Shown in pieces: positions 15,924-22,997 of a stretch of 32,366 nucleotides of DNA. A program made the position numbers and the translations under genes. This DNA is from a virus: positions 1 to 32,366 of IMG/VR virus record IMGVR_UViG_3300017742_000055; one strand, given 5' to 3'. The notes beneath the pieces are model-generated. The model saw nothing but the letters and a program-made list of their open reading frames with translations, was not told the origin of the DNA and did no database searches. Position 1 is the first letter of the stretch. Each line of letters starts with the position of its first letter.

Positions 15924-16370
15924 ATGAATAACTTAGAAAATATTATTGAAATGTGGAAGAAGGATTCAGTGATTGATGAAATGGACCTTGGTAATGCTTC
16001 CCGTGAATCAGCAAGATTGCATAGTAAATACCTAGAATTGTATTCTGTGCACAAACTCAAACTCAAGAAACAAGAACTTGACTTCAAAGTACTGCTTAAA
16101 GATAAGTGGTCTCACTATAACGGTAAACTAAGTAAAGAAGAACTAGATGAAAAAGGATGGGATTATGATCCCATGAATGGTCTTACCGTTTTAAAAAGCG
16201 ATATGGATAAATGGTATGATGCTGATCCATTATTGCAAGCAGCTCAATTAAAAATCGAATATACAAAAGAAATTGTCGACACACTTAAAGAAATTATGGA
16301 CAATGTGAAATGGCGCCATCAGTCAATTAAGAATGCAATCGAATGGCACAAATTCACTAGTGGGGTATAA
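15924..16370 (+). CDS. uvsY: Recombination mediator UvsY
   Basis: This 148-residue, mainly helical protein matches T4-like UvsY, the hexameric mediator that loads UvsX recombinase on gp32-coated single-stranded DNA. The start (LENIIEMWKKDSVIDEMDLG), the HSKYLELYSVHKLKLKK helix, the KDKWSHYNGKLS motif and the final KWRHQSIKNAIEWHKF segment follow the family pattern (T4: 137 residues). Early and late promoters overlap directly upstream, so it should be made throughout infection. A small ORF and then uvsW follow. Confidence 0.92.
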   Translation: MNNLENIIEMWKKDSVIDEMDLGNASRESARLHSKYLELYSVHKLKLKKQELDFKVLLKDKWSHYNGKLSKEELDEKGWDYDPMNGLTVLKSDMDKWYDADPLLQAAQLKIEYTKEIVDTLKEIMDNVKWRHQSIKNAIEWHKFTSGV

Positions 16371-16372
16371 TA

Positions 16373-16552
16373 TTGAAATCAACCCTTAAGTACATAGATA
16401 ATAAATCTTGGAATTCTCTTGAACAATTAAAAGAATGGTTAGAAAATAACACCAAAGAGAAAATAAAACATTATGATGGCATGTCTTTGAGAAGTAATAA
16501 ATACATTTATACACTTGCTTTTGGAAAGGTCAAATGGAAAAGCTTAAAATAA
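16373..16552 (+). CDS. Small basic protein between uvsY and uvsW (TTG start, hypothetical)
   Basis: This 59-codon frame runs from TTG 16373 to TAA 16550-16552, 2 nt after the uvsY stop. The GTGGGG at the uvsY end is a possible ribosome-binding site. The product is Lys/Tyr/Trp-rich (starts KSTLKYIDNKSWNSLEQL after the initiator) and overlaps the first 19 nt of uvsW in another frame, the kind of coupling seen elsewhere here. The only in-frame ATG is at codon 37. It fills what would otherwise be a 163-nt gap in a very compact region, which supports it being real. T4 has small uvsY.-1/uvsY.-2 genes nearby, but I cannot show homology. Confidence 0.5.
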   Translation: MKSTLKYIDNKSWNSLEQLKEWLENNTKEKIKHYDGMSLRSNKYIYTLAFGKVKWKSLK

Positions 16553-18039
16553 CAAAAAAGAATGAAGTATTTTTACATATAGAAACAGAACCTAGCATTG
16601 AGATGGAATTATCAGAGCATTTCTGCTTCTATGTCCCTGGTTACAAATTTATGCCAAGCTACAAGAACCGTATGTGGGATGGTAAAATACGTTTATTCGA
16701 TACACGTAAGAAAACATTATATGGTGGTTTGTTTAAGTACTTACATGAATTTGCTGACGTCAGAGATTATGAGATTGAACTTGCTAGTTCTCATTTTGGC
16801 CTTCCTGGTAGTATTCAAAAAGTTGACACGTCATACATTCTTGATGGTTTAAAACTAACCGCTGCAGGTAAAAGTATTGAACCAAGAGATTATCAGCTGG
16901 AGGCACTCGAACATGCATTATCAAATAAAAAATCATTACTTTTATCACCTACTGCATCAGGTAAATCCCTTATTATTTACATGGCTATCAGAGCTTTTCT
17001 TGATTCTAGTGATAGTAATGTCCTATTAATAGTTCCTACTACTTCACTAGTTGAACAAATGTATTCCGATTTCTCAGATTATTCACAATACGATGATTGG
17101 AATGCTGAAGAAAACTGTCACAAAATTTATTCAGGTAAAGAAAAATATAACTTAACACAACGAGTTATTATTACCACATGGCAATCAATCTATAAAATGC
17201 AAACACCATGGTTTAAAGATTATGGCATGGTTATTGGTGATGAGGCTCACAACTTTAAAGCTAAGTCATTAACTGCAATACTAGAAAAGTGTGTTAATGC
17301 TGAATATAGAATGGGTACTACTGGTACACTTGACGGAACACAAACCCATCAGTTAGTATTAGAAGGACTGTTTGGTCCAGTCCACAGAGTGACAACTACA
17401 AAACAGCTTATCGATAATAAAGCATTGTCTGATTTGCAAATTGATGTGTTATTGTTAAAGTACCGTGATGAAATATGCCGTGAAGTCGTAAAGAAAAACT
17501 ATCAAGACGAAATGGATTTTATAGTAAAGTATGAACCAAGGAATAAGTTTATTTCTAATTTAGCATTAGATTTAGAAGGTAATACGCTTGTACTATTTCA
17601 ATACGTAGATAAACATGGCAAACCATTGCATAATATGTTATCTGAGAAAATAGCTGAGATGCCAAGACAACTAAGAAAACTGTTTTATGTTTCTGGTGAG
17701 ACTGATGTAGATACTCGTGAAAAGATACGTGAGATAACTGAGAAAGAAACGGGTGCAATAATTGTTGCTTCTATGGGCACCTTTTCTACAGGCATAAATA
17801 TTAGAAACCTACATAATATTATATTTGCTAGCCCAAGTAAATCACAAATACGGGTTTTACAAAGTATAGGTCGTGGTTTAAGAAAATCAGATGATGGTAG
17901 AGCCACAAAGGTTTTTGATATAGCTGATGATTTACATTGGAAGGCTAAAAAGAATTACACATTACAACATGCGGCTGAACGCATAAAGATTTACGCAAAA
18001 GAAAAGTTCACATTTAAGGTATTTGATGTTAAAATATGA
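16534..18039 (+). CDS. uvsW: UvsW DNA/RNA helicase
   Basis: This 501-residue superfamily 2 helicase is like T4 UvsW (503). It unwinds R-loops and branched DNA, promotes branch migration, and helps the switch from origin- to recombination-driven replication. The N-terminal UvsW-specific domain contains NRMWDGKIRLFD. Motif I is SPTASGKS (138-145), motif II DEAH (236-239), motif III TGT near 265. The C-terminal helicase domain shows FYVSGETD, VASMGTFSTGINIRNLHNI and SIGRGLRKSDDG (motif VI). The stop overlaps the next start by ATGA. Confidence 0.96.
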   Translation: MEKLKITKKNEVFLHIETEPSIEMELSEHFCFYVPGYKFMPSYKNRMWDGKIRLFDTRKKTLYGGLFKYLHEFADVRDYEIELASSHFGLPGSIQKVDTSYILDGLKLTAAGKSIEPRDYQLEALEHALSNKKSLLLSPTASGKSLIIYMAIRAFLDSSDSNVLLIVPTTSLVEQMYSDFSDYSQYDDWNAEENCHKIYSGKEKYNLTQRVIITTWQSIYKMQTPWFKDYGMVIGDEAHNFKAKSLTAILEKCVNAEYRMGTTGTLDGTQTHQLVLEGLFGPVHRVTTTKQLIDNKALSDLQIDVLLLKYRDEICREVVKKNYQDEMDFIVKYEPRNKFISNLALDLEGNTLVLFQYVDKHGKPLHNMLSEKIAEMPRQLRKLFYVSGETDVDTREKIREITEKETGAIIVASMGTFSTGINIRNLHNIIFASPSKSQIRVLQSIGRGLRKSDDGRATKVFDIADDLHWKAKKNYTLQHAAERIKIYAKEKFTFKVFDVKI

Positions 18040-18470
18040 AGATATTAATATGCGGTTTACCAGGCTCTGGGAAGACAACTTTTGCGAAGGAGTTGGCTTA
18101 CCATTTTAAGGTGCCACACCACAATGGTGGTGCGTATAGGGATCTTTACCATGACTGGGATTTTAGTCACTGGGGAAGAATAAATCAATCAATCAGAATG
18201 AGTCGGCAGTGGGGCATTTTAGATTTTATTTGTCCAACACAGACTACAAGATCATTAGTTGATGCATCGTTTATTATTTGGATGGATACAATTAATGGCA
18301 GCGATTATCCGGATACAAATAAAGTATGGGAGGAAGTTGACGGATACAATTTAAGACTTACTAAGTTTGTAAATGTAGATGAGTTAAAAGATACGTTACA
18401 AGATTATGAGCCAACAATTAGCGGCTTAGTCAACTTTTTATATGATGTCGTAGAGGTGTATAAATACTAA
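18036..18470 (+). CDS. P-loop kinase-like protein (adenylylsulfate-kinase-like)
   Basis: This 144-residue protein opens with a P-loop, GLPGSGKTT (residues 7-15), typical of small nucleoside or adenylylsulfate kinases. Similar proteins in T4-like marine phages are usually annotated as adenylylsulfate-kinase-like. The remainder has a conserved-looking WDFSHWGRINQSIRMSRQWG stretch and an ASFIIWMDTI strand, but I see no complete APS-kinase substrate site. Its substrate is unknown. It overlaps uvsW by ATGA, so it is translated with the helicase and may belong to DNA metabolism rather than sulfur metabolism. Confidence 0.7.
   Translation: MKILICGLPGSGKTTFAKELAYHFKVPHHNGGAYRDLYHDWDFSHWGRINQSIRMSRQWGILDFICPTQTTRSLVDASFIIWMDTINGSDYPDTNKVWEEVDGYNLRLTKFVNVDELKDTLQDYEPTISGLVNFLYDVVEVYKY
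18459..18466 (+). promoter_or_regulatory. T4-type late promoter, 5 nt before ATG 18472
   Basis: TATAAATACTAAT overlaps the end of the kinase-like gene and is followed directly by ATG. As at 802 and 15386, the predicted start point is the A of the start codon. A GAGG lies upstream of the box (18453-18456), usable only by read-through transcripts. Confidence 0.75.
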
Positions 18471-18471
18471 T

Positions 18472-18891
18472 ATGGAACAACAAGTAAGACAATTTAAACT
18501 TTTAAACGGCGATGACGTAATTGCATACCTTGTCAAAAATAACGAGGATAATTACATTATCGAAAACCCCTTATTACTTGTACCTAACTCTACAGGTAAT
18601 TATCATTTTATGAAATGGTTTCCGTTATCTCCGCAAAAAGCATTTAAGCTTTACAAAACAAGAGTAATGCAGCACGTGCCCGTGCTAGATAACATAACAG
18701 AAGCATATATAAAATATCTAATGTCATTAATCACTGATGGTGATGACGGACTTCCGAAGGTACAAACCTATAAGGAGTTATTAGAAGAGTTAATTCTACA
18801 ACAACAGGATGGTCAATACTATGATGAATACGATGAAGGTGAAGAATATTATGTTGTACAAGAAAATGATGAAGATCCAACATATCATTAA
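18472..18891 (+). CDS. Sm/LSm-like phage protein (predicted)
   Basis: This 139-residue protein begins VRQFKLLNGDDVIAYLVKNN followed by NYIIENPLLLV. That matches a family of T4-like marine phage proteins predicted to have the Sm/LSm (Hfq-like) beta-barrel, in which the 'L-NG--V-A-L----' strand pair corresponds to Sm1. The C-terminal 45 residues are acidic and Tyr-rich (YYDEYDEGEEYYV), a possible flexible tail. If the fold is right, RNA binding is plausible, but no function is known. It has its own late promoter giving a predicted leaderless mRNA. A predicted minus-strand early transcript from 18923 would run antisense to it. Confidence 0.6.
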   Translation: MEQQVRQFKLLNGDDVIAYLVKNNEDNYIIENPLLLVPNSTGNYHFMKWFPLSPQKAFKLYKTRVMQHVPVLDNITEAYIKYLMSLITDGDDGLPKVQTYKELLEELILQQQDGQYYDEYDEGEEYYVVQENDEDPTYH

Positions 18892-18929
18892 TATATGGTA
18901 TACCTCCACCCCGCCGGGACAGCAATAAT

Positions 18930-18958
18930 ATTATAACACACTTTTCGGGATTTGTACA
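18930..18958 (-). promoter_or_regulatory. Minus-strand early promoter (mirror copy)
   Basis: Read on the minus strand: -35 TGTACA (18958-18953), 17-nt spacer, extended -10 GTGTTATAAT with TATAAT at 18935-18930. The transcript would start near 18923 and run antisense to the Sm-like gene. No plausible minus-strand gene lies downstream, which makes it unusual in a window where every gene is on the plus strand. Confidence 0.65.
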
Positions 18959-19010
18959 TACTTTAGCGAAAATAAACTAAAAAAAATGTATAAAAAAAGT
19001 ATGTACAAAT
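18950..19010. repeat. 15-bp perfect inverted repeat spanning two -35 boxes
   Basis: ATTTGTACATACTTT at 18950-18964 and AAAGTATGTACAAAT at 18996-19010 are exact inverted copies separated by 31 A/T-rich bases. Each contains the TGTACA -35 box of one divergent promoter. The 162-nt region 18892-19053 holds this structure and no gene. It could be a dimer operator or simply an inverted promoter duplication. Confidence 0.85.
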
Positions 19011-19030
19011 ACCTCAAAACTTGTTATAAT
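19002..19030 (+). promoter_or_regulatory. Early promoter of gene 55
   Basis: -35 TGTACA (19002-19007), 17-nt spacer, -10 TATAAT (19025-19030), with predicted start near 19037. The leader contains GGAGG immediately before ATG 19054. It is the plus-strand partner of the mirror promoter. Confidence 0.85.
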
Positions 19031-19053
19031 ATATCTAATTATGGAGGAAAGTA

Positions 19054-19626
19054 ATGTCAACAAAAGCTAAACAAAAACCACACTATGTAGACAATAAGCT
19101 ATTTTCACTTTCAGTTGTAGAATACGTTGAGACCTGCAATAAAGCAAAAGAAGCAGAGCAAGAAGTGCCTAAAGTCACAGACTATATTGCAAGCTGTTTT
19201 ATGAAAATTGCTGAAGGCCTGTCTCACAGACCGAACTTCGTTCGGTACACCTATCGTGAAGAAATGGTTATGGATGGTGTAGAAAACTGTCTACGTGCAA
19301 TAGGTAACTATAATATTGAAACTGCCACACGAACCGGTAGACCAAACGCATTTTCATATTTTACTCAGATATGTTTCTTTGCATTCATTCGTAGGATTAC
19401 TAAAGAAAAGAAACAGCAGGAAATTAAATTCAGATTCATTGAAAAAATGGGTGTTGATGACTTTATTCAGATGGGTATGGATAACGAAGGTGCTGAAGAA
19501 ACTGCAGCCTATGTAGATACACTACGTGAACGAATCGCTCAAGTTAGACACCGTGACGAAGCTGTTAAAGTATTCGCTAAAGAAGAAAAAGCTAAGAAAG
19601 AAAAACTTGAACTATTTATGGTATAA
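19054..19626 (+). CDS. 55: Late-transcription sigma factor gp55
   Basis: This 190-residue protein matches T4 gp55 (185), the minimal sigma factor that directs host RNA polymerase to TATAAATA promoters. The region REEMVMDGVENCLRAIGNYN followed by NAFSYFTQICFFAFIRRITKEKK is the sigma region-2-like part that binds the polymerase coiled coil and the -10 box. An Lys/Glu-rich C-terminus ends in a hydrophobic LELFMV, comparable to the clamp-binding tail of T4 gp55. It has a strong GGAGG ribosome-binding site and an early promoter. It supplies the factor for all the late promoters in this window. Confidence 0.95.
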   Translation: MSTKAKQKPHYVDNKLFSLSVVEYVETCNKAKEAEQEVPKVTDYIASCFMKIAEGLSHRPNFVRYTYREEMVMDGVENCLRAIGNYNIETATRTGRPNAFSYFTQICFFAFIRRITKEKKQQEIKFRFIEKMGVDDFIQMGMDNEGAEETAAYVDTLRERIAQVRHRDEAVKVFAKEEKAKKEKLELFMV

Positions 19627-19632
19627 CATATT

Positions 19633-20694
19633 ATGAAAATCGCAATTTTAAACGATACACATTGTGGTGTTCGAAATAGTAGTGATATATTCTTAAAGTA
19701 TCAAGAAAGGTTTTATACTGAAGTATTTTTTCCTTACTTGAAAGAACATAACATTAAGAATATATTGCATCTAGGTGACTATTATGAACATCGTAAGTTT
19801 GTAAACTTTAAAGCACTAAATCAAAATCGTAAGCATTTCCTTGAACCTATGCGTGACAATGGTATTACTATGGATATTATTCCAGGTAATCACGACGTAT
19901 ACTACAAAAATACTAACGAGTTGTGCAGTCTTAAAGAACTATTAGGTTACTTTACAGAGCATGTTAATATTCACATGGATCCAACTGTTATTGACTATGA
20001 TGGTCTTGGCGTTGCTGTAGTGCCATGGATTAACAATGCTAATTATCAGGAATATATCGATTTCGCAATGAATTGTAATGCTCCGATACTTGGTGCTCAC
20101 TTGGAACTTAAAGGTTTTGATATGATGGCAGGCGTGTCTAATCCACACGGTATGAATGCTGATATATTCTCACGATTTGAAACAGTATTGTCTGGCCATT
20201 TCCATACAAAATCAAGTAGGGATAACATTCACTATTTAGGTTCTCAGATGGAATTTACATGGGCTGACGTAGATGATCCTAAGTTTTTTCATGTACTAGA
20301 TACTGAAACTCGTGAAATTACACCGGTACGTAATCCAATTACTATGTTCAAGAAAGTGGTTTATGATGATTCTACTACTGATTACAGTAAGATTGATGTA
20401 TCACAGTTCGAGAAAAAGTTTATCAAACTTATTGTGATAAATAAAAATGACCTTTACATGTTTGATCAATTTGTTGATCGGCTACAAAGCATCGAAACAT
20501 ATGAACTAAAGATTTTAGAATCTTTTGAAGAGTATCTGGGAGAAAGCGTTGAAGACGAGAAAATATCCCTTGAAGATACTACGACCCTTCTAGATTCATA
20601 CGTTGAAGCTGTGGAAACCGACCTAGATAAAGAACATATTAAGGTTGAATTGAGAAAACTATATACTGAGGCTCAAAATCTAGAGGTAGTATGA
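19633..20694 (+). CDS. 47: Recombination nuclease subunit gp47 (Mre11-like)
   Basis: This 353-residue calcineurin-like metallophosphoesterase, with gp46, resects DNA ends for recombination-dependent replication and degrades host DNA. Metal-binding motifs in order: NDTHCG (Asp8, His10), LGDYYEHR, GNHDV, GAHLE and SGHFHT. The C-terminal helices would bind gp46. The length is near T4 gp47 (339). The start lies 6 nt after the gene 55 stop, and the stop overlaps the gene 46 start (ATGA), so 55-47-46 form one operon from the 19002 promoter. Confidence 0.96.
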   Translation: MKIAILNDTHCGVRNSSDIFLKYQERFYTEVFFPYLKEHNIKNILHLGDYYEHRKFVNFKALNQNRKHFLEPMRDNGITMDIIPGNHDVYYKNTNELCSLKELLGYFTEHVNIHMDPTVIDYDGLGVAVVPWINNANYQEYIDFAMNCNAPILGAHLELKGFDMMAGVSNPHGMNADIFSRFETVLSGHFHTKSSRDNIHYLGSQMEFTWADVDDPKFFHVLDTETREITPVRNPITMFKKVVYDDSTTDYSKIDVSQFEKKFIKLIVINKNDLYMFDQFVDRLQSIETYELKILESFEEYLGESVEDEKISLEDTTTLLDSYVEAVETDLDKEHIKVELRKLYTEAQNLEVV

Positions 20695-22406
20695 TATACT
20701 TTAAATCATGTAAGTGGCAGAATTTCCTGTCCACTGGTAGCGATCCAATTGAAATCAAACTAGATAAATCACCTACTACTTTAATCGTAGGTCAAAACGG
20801 TGCAGGTAAATCTACTTTACTTGATGCTTTATCTTTTGGTTTATTTGGCAAACCCCATCGCGATATTGGTAAAAATCAATTAATCAACTCAATTAATCAA
20901 AAGAAAGCTTTGGTTGAAGTTGAGTTTAAAATTGGTAATTCAGACTTTAAAATAATTCGTGGCATTAAGCCTAACAAGTTTGAAATCTGGCAAAATGGTA
21001 ATCAAATTAATCAGGCATCTAATGCACGTGATTTCCAAAAGTTCCTAGAAACTAATATTCTAAAACTAAACCATAAAAGCTTTCATCAGGTTGTTGTATT
21101 AGGAAGTAGTTCTTTTATTCCGTTTATGCAATTGCCTGCATGGTCACGTCGTGCTGTAATCGAAGATTTACTTGACATCAATATTTTTAGTAAGATGAAT
21201 ACATTGCTAAAAGAACGTAATGCTAAAATTCGTGAACAGCTGACTGATATTAATCACCACATTGCTATTACGAATACTAAAATCGATTCACAAACTAAAT
21301 ATATTAAAAGTTTAGAATCTTTAAATCAAGAACAAATTGATAAGAAGCATGAATCGATTTCAAGCTATAAAGAGCAAATTGATGAAACCTTTGTAGAATC
21401 ACAGAAGTTAGGTAAGAATTTAACTACACTAATTTCAGAAGAAGAAAAAGGTCATAAGGTCTTCATGGAACGTATGACAGAAATTAAATCCGTAGAACGT
21501 GGATTAAATACTGACATTAAAAACCTAGTAAAAGAAGCTAGATTCTATGAGGATAACGATAGTTGTCCAACTTGTGACCAACCAATTGATGACCATCTGA
21601 AAGATAAGAAATTATCTGGCATCAAAACAACTGCTGCTGACGTCCAACAGAACCTGATCTCTCTGGCAAAGGAGGTGGATACAACAGAGAAAGAAGGCCG
21701 TGAAATATCAAACACACTAAATAAACTGAGACAACGGCAGCAGAAGATTAACTCTAATAACGACAAGATTTCTGTATTACAAAAAGAAATCGATAAAGTC
21801 CAAAAAGAAATTAATCAATTAAGTAGTCAATCTGGTGATACAGGTAAAGCTAAACAAGAGCTTACAAACCTAACAAAAACCAAACAGACTATAACCGAGA
21901 AGAAGCTAGAGTATGTAGAAGAACGAACTTATAATGAAGTCATTGGTGAAATGCTAAAAGATACTGGTATCAAAACCAAAGTCATTAAGCAGTATTTACC
22001 TGTTATGAATCGTCTTATAAACCAGTATCTACAAATTCTAGACTTCTTTGTCGCTTTCCATTTAGATGAAGGTTTCAATGAAACTATCAGATCCCGTCAC
22101 AGAGATACATTTAATTATGCTTCTTTTAGTGAAGGTGAAAAACAACGTATAGATTTGTCATTGCTATTTACATGGCGTCAAGTTGCGAAGATGAAAAACT
22201 CTGCAGCAACTAACTTGCTGATTCTTGACGAAACATTTGATAGTAGTCTAGATAATGATGGCATTGATAATCTTACTAAGATACTACAGACGCTAGAAGA
22301 TGGTACTAACGTGTTTATTATTTCACATAAAGGTGATATACTTGAAAATAAATTCCGTAGCAAAATCGAATTCTTTAAATCAAAAAACTTTTCGAAAATT
22401 GCATAA
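20691..22406 (+). CDS. 46: Recombination nuclease subunit gp46 (Rad50/SMC-like)
   Basis: This 571-residue SMC-type ATPase has Walker A GQNGAGKST (34-42), two coiled-coil arms meeting at a zinc hook CPTC (292-295), the ABC signature FSEGEKQRI around Ser480, and Walker B LLILDETFD (Asp513/Glu514). By analogy with T4 gp46 it dimerises through the hook and gates the gp47 nuclease with ATP. The size matches T4 gp46 (560). The coiled coil is clear in residues about 165-290 and 300-420. It is the last gene of the 55-47-46 operon. Confidence 0.96.
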   Translation: MIYFKSCKWQNFLSTGSDPIEIKLDKSPTTLIVGQNGAGKSTLLDALSFGLFGKPHRDIGKNQLINSINQKKALVEVEFKIGNSDFKIIRGIKPNKFEIWQNGNQINQASNARDFQKFLETNILKLNHKSFHQVVVLGSSSFIPFMQLPAWSRRAVIEDLLDINIFSKMNTLLKERNAKIREQLTDINHHIAITNTKIDSQTKYIKSLESLNQEQIDKKHESISSYKEQIDETFVESQKLGKNLTTLISEEEKGHKVFMERMTEIKSVERGLNTDIKNLVKEARFYEDNDSCPTCDQPIDDHLKDKKLSGIKTTAADVQQNLISLAKEVDTTEKEGREISNTLNKLRQRQQKINSNNDKISVLQKEIDKVQKEINQLSSQSGDTGKAKQELTNLTKTKQTITEKKLEYVEERTYNEVIGEMLKDTGIKTKVIKQYLPVMNRLINQYLQILDFFVAFHLDEGFNETIRSRHRDTFNYASFSEGEKQRIDLSLLFTWRQVAKMKNSAATNLLILDETFDSSLDNDGIDNLTKILQTLEDGTNVFIISHKGDILENKFRSKIEFFKSKNFSKIA

Positions 22407-22411
22407 AGTTA

Positions 22412-22440
22412 TTTACAAATCAAGCATATCGTGATATAAT
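22412..22440 (+). promoter_or_regulatory. Early promoter of the tRNA cluster
   Basis: -35 TTTACA (22412-22417), 17-nt spacer, extended -10 GTGATATAAT with TATAAT at 22435-22440. The start near 22447 is 17 nt before the first tRNA. It probably also serves the small gene at 22688. Confidence 0.85.
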
Positions 22441-22463
22441 ACATACATTAAATCAAAGATTAT

Positions 22464-22539
22464 GCGCCTGTAGCTCAGTGGATAGAGCAGTAGCCTTCTA
22501 AGCTATTGGTCGCAGGTTCGAATCCTGCCAGGCGCGCCA
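22464..22539 (+). tRNA. tRNA-Arg (anticodon TCT)
   Basis: A complete 76-nt cloverleaf. The acceptor stem is GCGCCTG/CAGGCGC (7 perfect pairs), with D-arm GCTC/GAGC. The anticodon stem is GTAGC/GCTAT with loop CTTCTAA (anticodon 22497-22499), the T-arm is GCAGG-TTCGAAT-CCTGC, and CCA is encoded at 22537-22539. It reads AGA/AGG, the main Arg codons of the sheath, tube and portal genes. Confidence 0.96.
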
Positions 22540-22595
22540 ATTCACTGAAATGTGTATTACAATATATAATAAAGGATAAAGTTATTTTATCAAAC

Positions 22596-22671
22596 GCCTG
22601 GATAGCTCAGGAGGTAGAGCAGAGGATTGAAAATCCTCGTGTCGGTGGTTCGACTCCGCCTCTAGGCACCA
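22596..22671 (+). tRNA. tRNA-Phe (anticodon GAA)
   Basis: A complete 76-nt cloverleaf. The acceptor stem is GCCTGGA/TCTAGGC (one G-T pair). The anticodon stem is GAGGA/TCCTC with loop TTGAAAA (anticodon 22629-22631). The T-loop is TTCGACT, and CCA is encoded at 22669-22671. It lies 56 nt after tRNA-Arg and is probably on the same transcript. Confidence 0.93.
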
Positions 22672-22687
22672 ATAAAAGGAAAGACCT

Positions 22688-22876
22688 ATGAAAACAAAAC
22701 CCAATGATGAATTCATGATGTGGCAACTAAAAGAAGAATTTGACGATGCTATTATCACAGAAAGCGATATTGAATACTATCGTAAAATGAATAATATTGC
22801 TTCTTTGACCACAATATTTGTTCAGAAATCTGATGGCAGCATTCGTGATGTTTACTGGCCGCAACGAACGCAATAG
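22688..22876 (+). CDS. Small hypothetical protein (62 residues)
   Basis: This acidic protein (MKTKPNDEFMMWQLKEEFDD start) ends with a beta-like IFVQKSDGSIRDVYW motif. It has an AAAGGAAAG ribosome-binding site and lies 16 nt after tRNA-Phe, probably on the tRNA transcript. I do not recognise the family, and there is no membrane segment or signal peptide. A GTTATAT-GA-ATATAAC palindrome (22908-22923) follows it, before the terminator. The frame and ribosome-binding site make it likely to be real. Confidence 0.7.
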   Translation: MKTKPNDEFMMWQLKEEFDDAIITESDIEYYRKMNNIASLTTIFVQKSDGSIRDVYWPQRTQ

Positions 22877-22934
22877 GAGAATAAAAATTCGAGGTATATT
22901 CCAGAAAGTTATATGAATATAACAAAATAATATA

Positions 22935-22964
22935 AAAAACGGGTTTACTTTTAGGCCCGTTTTT
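22935..22964 (+). terminator. Intrinsic terminator whose loop holds the next -35 box
   Basis: AAAAACGGG (22935-22943) pairs with CCCGTTTTT (22956-22964) around the 12-nt loop TTTACTTTTAGG. It ends the tRNA/22688 transcript. The loop begins with TTTACT, the -35 of the promoter for the VWA gene. Confidence 0.85.
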
Positions 22965-22972
22965 AGTATAAT
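22944..22972 (+). promoter_or_regulatory. Early promoter of the metalloprotease-VWA gene, embedded in a terminator
   Basis: -35 TTTACT (22944-22949) is preceded by GGG within the terminator loop. A 17-nt spacer includes the 3' arm of the hairpin, and the -10 TATAAT is at 22967-22972. The start is near 22979, before the GAGGAG ribosome-binding site and ATG 22998. Confidence 0.82.
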
Positions 22973-22997
22973 AGTAGCATGAATTGAGGAGTATTAT

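Noticed and set aside
18781-18888. A very hydrophobic 30-codon minus-strand frame downstream of the minus early promoter (toxin-like peptide)
   Set aside because: The GGAGG lies 14 nt from its ATG, and the hydrophobicity follows from reading the Glu/Asp-rich codons of the Sm-like protein backwards. Kept only as a remark.
22506-22691. 61-codon frame across both tRNA genes
   Set aside because: It overlaps two perfect tRNA cloverleaves and is not coding.
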